From: Isoetes taiwanensis
Taxonomy: Eukaryota; Streptophyta; Lycopodiopsida; Isoetales; Isoetaceae
Direction of reading: 5' to 3'
Assembly (NCBI GenBank): GCA_021234155.1
Contig: JAJEKV010000034.1
Span: forward strand, 14,682,671-14,746,670
Length of the DNA stretch: 64,000 bases
A program made the position numbers and the translations under genes. The notes beneath the pieces are model-generated. The model was not told the origin of the DNA, did no database searches, and was given only the letters and a program-made list of their open reading frames with translations. Shown one piece after another: positions 58,175-64,000 of this stretch; the stretch's first letter is position 1, and each line of letters starts with the position of its first letter.

Positions 58175-59876
58175 TGTGACGTCCCCTACTCGTATACGGT
58201 GCACTCACCGTATACAACCAGGAGTTCATCCCCCATACCAGCTCCGTGCCAATACAGGGCCCTCCACATGACACTGCAACCGTAACGGGTTCCAGTGGGA
58301 AGAGTGGAAGGGTCATTGCACCCCGTCTCCCTCAGGGCCTACCTAGCTGCGGAAGCGTAAACATACATGTCAGTAGCACATACATCAACATCATATGACC
58401 ATCGCGAAGGATGGTCCTCCACATATCTGCATAGACGAAGATCGACACATCACATAGGGAATCCTACCCAAGGCTCGCATTACGGGGATGGACCGACAAG
58501 CTTGGGTCTCCGAGTTCATTGCGCATGTAATTCATGGCAATGGATTTGGCGGGCATAAGAACATGGCCTAGGGTTGTCCACTCCATCCGCCCCTCTTGTG
58601 CACACTTTGCGAGTAGGTGAAAAGTGTTGGGACTGTAGCCCTCACGGATGCATAGCCAAGGGGCTATATCCCGGGTTACATCTCCCGGCCCGATGGGGCG
58701 GGTAGGGATCTCTCCCTCCGAGATCTACAATCTTCGACTCAAGGTGACTAGAGGGCCTTTGCCCGTGATTCGACTTGAACTCAATGGAAGGTCATATTCA
58801 CCACCTCACGAGTGTCGAGCCCATGCCTTGCCCACACGCAGTGGCAAGCCATTAGACCTAGTCACAGTGACCCCCGGCAGTACTAACACACCATAGGGGT
58901 CGTTCAAGAGTCAGAACATGAACCTCCTTATAAGCCAGTCTGGCCCCTTCACCCACAACCAGGTGTGGCTCTTGTGCACAGGCCGCATCTACAGTGTGCT
59001 AGAGAGGCTACTCTAGGAGCATCATCTACAAAGCTTTAGGTCTCTACCCCCCTTCCCAATACAAGGAGTTCATAGAGATGCATCATCCATATACTTCACA
59101 GAGAACTAAAGAACTAGATCTAATCTACAACATAGAGTTAGGTTCTTTAGTTAGAATCCGCTATCTAAAGATCTAGAGGGCTGCTATGGGCAATGTAATA
59201 GGCTAAACCTACTGATTCAATGACTAAAATAGGGTTTAGACTATCTAATTGGCCAAATACCTGATCCTTGAGGGGCTCCTCCTGACCTGAGCTCGACCAT
59301 CCTGTTGAGATGCGCGAATCTAGAGGAACTAAGGATGCAATTCTCCCAGGCAGAGTCTGGGATGCGGTTTTGGCTGTTGAGGCAGCCAAAACAGAGTTCT
59401 AAAGCCCTAAAATCGAAAATTAGGTTAGTTAGGGTTTCCAACCCTATATAGACAAGGGGGGGTGGCTAGGGTTTCCAATTATCCCTTTTTGGCATGTGGG
59501 ATAATTGGTAATGGGCCCACTTGCCTTTAAGGGCTAGGTGGCCAAATGTGCCCACATGGAAATGTGTGCACCCAAATGTGCTCACATGGAAATGTGTGCA
59601 CATTAATGAATGTGTACATTGGAAAATGTGCACATTACTTGCACCTATGGGTATGGCCCACTTGGCATCAAGTGGCCACATGGAAATGTGTGCCCACATT
59701 AATGTGTACATTGGAAAATGTGCACATTAATACTAATGCACATTCTTAGCAAGTTGCCCCCTAGGGGCTACCCACTTGGCTATACGTTGGCGTACACGTC
59801 AATCGGGGTGGCGTGTACGCGTGACGTGGCAGTACAATATACGTCCTGGGAGCGTATACTGTGCTGGAACGTCACA
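58175..59876 (-). mobile_element. solo LTR with 5-bp target duplication TTACA
   Basis: 1702 bp, TGTGACGT...ACGTCACA, same family as 42305-44023, flanked by TTACA at 58170-58174 and 59877-59881. It is more diverged from the other two copies than they are from each other, and the target site differs, so it is a separate insertion. The prefoldin-like exon begins 79 bases to its right, so it lies in an intron of that gene or fragment. Confidence 0.95.
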
Positions 59877-59955
59877 TTACATATATGCAAGAGAAGCCAT
59901 AGAGTCTTACTTTCTTATTTGTTGATGTTGATGATTGATCAATATATTGGTGCAG

Positions 59956-60193
59956 GCAGAATCTCTTTTAAAAAAATTTTGGATAATGCAAGCGTCAGTT
60001 TGGAAGCCAGTAATGACGACCTGAAGTTTTTGCAAGATCAACTGAGGTACAACATAATTTTGTTTGTCAGGGAAATATTCAAGCATTTACTTATGAATTC
60101 GCATTTGTACAGGTCACAATAGCATGTATTTATACTTAGGACGTGCACCAACGAAAAAAACAAAAGCTGCAGAGCAAGGATGAATCATCATAA
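59956..60193 (+). pseudogene. PFD3: prefoldin subunit 3 (PFD3/VBP1)-like, last two exons
   Basis: Exon 59956-60046 follows 'ggtgcag' and encodes ILDNASVSLEASNDDLKFLQ, then DQL, matching the C-terminal coiled coil of plant prefoldin 3 ([21 protein letters not shown]). Exon 60113-60193 follows 'tgtacag' and reads VTIACIYT, stop, DVHQRKKQKLQSKDESS, stop, matching the family's VTIARVYNWDVHQRR. The tryptophan codon TGG is TAG here (60137-60139), and the R and N before it are also changed. A run of seven A at 59970-59976 appears one base short for the frame. Prefoldin 3 is part of the hexameric chaperone that hands actin and tubulin to CCT. A decayed copy is the simplest reading; the upstream exons are outside what I could recognise. 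Confidence 0.72.
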
Positions 60194-60293
60194 TAGAATC
60201 ATTATCTATGTTTCAAAGGCTTTTTAATCCTATCTCGCTTAACGCCAACTTTGAATTGAAAGGTACAAAATTTACTACATCCGGTACCTTCAA

Positions 60294-63200
60294 TAAGTCC
60301 AGTTTCGACTTATTCTTTGCAAAAATTTGTATCGGCATTCTTTGTTTTCGGTGCCCAATAATGGATCTTGCATAAGCAAACTTCTATCTCATGTGGTTTC
60401 GTCTATTTCTTCATCACTTTTGATGAAATGAAGATGGTATTTCTTCCCACTCTGCCCTGTTTTGCCAAGAATTTGGCAGCAAGGAATATGGCAGCAGCCA
60501 TTTTTATTGCCTGATGTAATTCCACCTCTGCAAAAGCTTGTTCTGCAAGCAGGCAGTTAGCTGGCCAGTCTTGGTGGTGCTTTATTTCAACAATGCGATG
60601 TTGTTGCAAATGAATGACAGTCTTGTCATAATGTTTCCTTCAAGGAGACTTATTTACCAAAACTGCAGGATATATATTGGTAATATTGAATGATGATGTG
60701 CATCAATTTGGATATTATTTCCTCTAACTACCTATTATATTATTAAAACTATTGAATTTATGAGATATCTCTCGGTGTCATAATTTTCATTCGCAATTTT
60801 CATTCGCAACTGCAGGCTTCTATCTTACCGGAAGTTGTGCTTGAGGGATTTGATTGGATACTCATGCAATAAGTACCTTGCTTTTTACATGTCAGCAAGT
60901 ACAATGTTTTTTGTTTGAAGTTCTCATTTGTTGTTGAAGTTCTCACGGGGGAGCATTGAGGAACCGGGGAACATTGAGGAACCTTTTTTTTACTGCTTGT
61001 ATAACATTTGTAAATGTATGTAAGAGGTGCTAAGATATTTATAAATGTACTAAGAGGTCCTAGCATAAAAACCATGTTGTGCTGCATGTTCAAAAAGACA
61101 TGATGATATAGTTTGTATTAAGCGATTTTCTATGTTTGCTTTTGTTAGAGCCCGAAGTGCCCAAATTAGGGCCCGAAGGGCCCAAATTTTTTTTTAATAT
61201 AACAACCAACACATCACTACCATTAACATTAATTAACACAAACTATTGCATTCAACACATTGAAATTAAAATCCCCCTGAAACCCCCTTTCGTTTGGGTG
61301 CATGTTCACATGGGGGGTTACGTAGGGCAGCGAGAGCCCCTAAAAACTTACAATACATGTACAAAATTAACACTATTAAGTACATTCTCACAAACCTTAT
61401 AGTATTTCGCAAATCTCAATATACAGTATACAAAAACTTGTACAGGCATACCCCACAAACGAGGATCGCTATGCACGGTTAAGATCAAAGAATAAAGGGC
61501 AAATATGCCCATCTGACAGCTCTCGTTGCCCGAACTGTGTGAATTGTCAATCAACATACAATATAGATGTGACCCTACTTGAAAAATGGGCCAACACGAT
61601 CAAAAATTTTTAAGGTGTCAATGGGTTGTTAGTTTTGCATGTGCATTGTGTTGACCCTAGAGATTCATCCATCTGTTGCATCCAACTGTTCATACTGCCC
61701 AGTAAAAGTTATATGTCGCACTGTTCCTTAAGTTCACTTACTAACATTTTGATTTTTTGCTCACATTTTGGCTTCAATTGTTGAACTTAGGACGTGGAAC
61801 AGAATGAACGAAGCCTTGTTTCCATGGCAGGGAGGTCAAGTAAAGAAACGTCAAGTAAATGACCTTTAATGTATATGCGTAATATTGGTTTACTTTTCAT
61901 GAAAACAGAGGGTCAAATTCGACCACCCACTGTGCTATTTTATCAACAATTCCATTAAGGGTGGCAATTGAATGGAGGAAACAAAAAATCTTTCTCTAAA
62001 GGTAGTAGTAGCCCACTAAAAGTGTCAATTTCCATGCAACACATTGTTTAATTTAGGGTGAGTTGAATCACTAATGCATTTGGGGCGGCATTACTAGTGC
62101 ATTTACAATCATGTAGAAAACTACTGTAGCTAGGCTAGGCTATAGATTCCATCGTATGACAATAATTAGCCATTGAGAATGGGAAGCTAGACCATAGATT
62201 CCATCCTCTGACCATCATTAGCCATTAGCCGTTGAGAATGGGAGGCTAGCAATATATGATACGACACCTACATGTGTGGAGAATTGAAAGGATTTTTTGG
62301 GTTGCCCCTAGGGGAAGCAAACCCTCGTTTGTATGGGGTTGTGGCATATCCTGAGTATATGCTGGAATATACTCAGAATATGTTGATGACTACTCCAAAC
62401 CGATTGTACCCTGTAAACTGGCGGTCATTTGCGTTCTAAATCAAGGATGGTCTAACCGGTTAACTGGCATGGCAGATAGAAGCTTGAATTTGATGAATAA
62501 GCTTGGATCATGCTGCTGTTCTATTCGGGAAAAGGGCAAAAATGGGCAAGAATGGGCATTCGGGACAAGGGCGAGGATGGACATTCGGGACAAGGGAAAG
62601 TCTGCTGGGCTTTTTTTTTTCTTATAGAGGAATGGCTGGAGCAGATATGACCGTAACACCCTAAATTTTGTGCGTCTTATCCCGTTTTTGCTCATCTGAG
62701 AATGTGGCATATGACACACTTGGTTGCAATTTGTTCTTGCTTTCTGCAGATCGAAATGAGAAATGAGAGAAGGAAAATGCTTGAATATACACATGTTCTG
62801 TGCCAAGGCCAGGCCTACTCCTTTCAACCATGTGTGCGCTTGATAGACTAGGCCTTAGTCACCTAGCATTCATTCTTTGTTGGTCTTTGTTGTTCGGATC
62901 CAAGGGTTTGAAGATCCTCAAGCTGGAAAATTTTCTGAAAAATGGTGCAGGAATATTTCTGTAAGTTTACCCTCCAACCATTTTTGGAGGGCAGGGTCTT
63001 TGGATTATATGGCTCTAGATAAATTACCATTAGCAGAAAGATTTGTATCATGATCAACTACAAGTCTCTGAATAATGAGTTCTTAAGCAGGTACAAAACT
63101 TTTACAAAAGATTAAGCGATTATTACATGGACAGTATGATAGAAGGACCTATCCAGCACAAAGCCTGGCTAGTACCTCGGCATCTTGGTTTTAAGCAGAA

Positions 63201-63426
63201 GCTCCTGGGTTTGATACTGAACAAGTAGCTCAGTGGTATAATAATTGGATTGCAAGCAGGAGGGGCCTGGTATTCAACATCCAACCAGCGCCCTTCTAGT
63301 TTTTAAGAGAAATCAGTTGCCTAGAGTAGGCATGAAATGATGTAGGCAAATAGTTCTTGTGGTTACATGCTGACATAAGGCAGACAGATCAACTGGGGTC
63401 ATTCTACAAATTGAAAATCTATTAAC
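60294..63426. repeat. right copy of the long segmental duplication
   Basis: Partner of 1-3138 in the same orientation, offset about 60.3 kb. It starts about 100 bases downstream of the prefoldin 3-like stop codon and ends at 'attaac', where it joins the 13128-type repeat. It contains second copies of the hairpin repeat (62292-62470) and the tRNA-like pair. Confidence 0.93.
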
Positions 63427-64000
63427 CACACTCACCCCGGTTTTTGGTCCACTGTTGAAAACATCAATTTTGGTAGGTCTACATGTCCTGTTTTCAAAGA
63501 ATCCTACATGTGGATTTGTGAAGGTATGGTTTTGTTCGATAATGGTGTTCTTTTTTCAGTGGACTAAAACATCCACTGTTGTTTTGTAGTTTCTTCTATT
63601 CTGACATGTCATTTTATAATACAATCCACTGTAGGAAAGAGTACTTGAATTTCTACATGTCTAATAATTCTATTGTCACATGTCTTTATAGATGTAGGAA
63701 AGAATATTTGATTCTCTACATGTCCTATACTTCCATTCACATGTCTTTATAGTAGTAGGACAGAGTACTTTATTTGCTAAGGCATTGTAGGAAAGAATAC
63801 ATGAATTACGACATGTGTAATACTTCTATTGTCACATGTCTTTATAGAAGTCGGAAAGAATACTTGATTCTCTACATGTCATATGCTTCCATGTCACATG
63901 TCTTTATAGTAGTAGGACAGAGTACTTTTATTTGCTAAGGCATTGTAGGAAAGAATACATGAATTACGACATGTGTAATACTTCTATTCTCACATGTCTT
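63427..64000. repeat. second copy of the 13128-13850 tandem repeat block, cut by the window end
   Basis: From 'cacactcaccccgg' on it follows 13128 onward closely, with the same order of ~65-bp monomers. Its left neighbour is different: here the segmental duplication, at 13128 the 425-bp array. Confidence 0.93.

Overview
This is a window of plant nuclear DNA. It is dominated by repeats and mobile elements, with a few thin host-gene islands. The plant assignment rests on several features: exons matching plant Mediator subunit 28, prefoldin subunit 3 and a UTR2-type nucleotide-sugar transporter, all with GT-AG introns; a leucine-rich-repeat receptor-like gene with a plant LRRNT domain; a tnp2/DUF4218/DUF4216 CACTA transposase; and AAACCCTA telo-boxes. 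The species cannot be named. The repeat load and the mix of families suggest a large plant genome, but that is inference.

Layout. 1-3138 is one copy of a long duplication whose partner is 60294-63426. 3905-4188 holds MED28-like exons. 6799-13127 is a tandem array of a roughly 425-bp unit with a tRNA-like core and a perfect hairpin. 13128-13850 is a second tandem repeat, which reappears at 63427-64000 next to different flanking DNA. 13888-18058 looks like a fold-back structure: an 18-bp minisatellite, a GC-rich core with three telo-box palindromes, then the same minisatellite inverted. A Helitron-like 3' end lies at 20368-20395.

21423-36530 contains CACTA (En/Spm) material, all coding on the minus strand. 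The left block (21423 to about 26810) has a CACTA terminus, GTCGAT-type subterminal repeats and tnpA-like reading frames. The right block (31355-36530) carries a broken tnp2 transposase and, beside it, a three-exon gene with an N-terminal Cys/His motif and a C-terminal SET domain. Between them (28038-31020) sits a 1.13-kb tandem repeat related to the 15.6-16.9 kb core.

40347-54922 records a clear history. An LTR retrotransposon (LTR about 1.7 kb, TGTGACGT...ACGTCACA) entered a truncated LRR gene and made the 5-bp target duplication GTAAG. A block of about 10.9 kb was then duplicated in tandem, and the second copy collapsed to a solo LTR. A third LTR (58175-59876, target duplication TTACA) is an independent solo LTR in a prefoldin 3-like gene. 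The UTR2-like transporter gene is at 56222-57258.

Data quality matters here. Where two near-identical copies exist, many differences sit exactly at CTG, CAG or CCG sites and replace them with CG-containing strings. This looks like base-calling or consensus error at CHG-methylated cytosines more than evolution. Many frameshifts reported below may therefore not be real.
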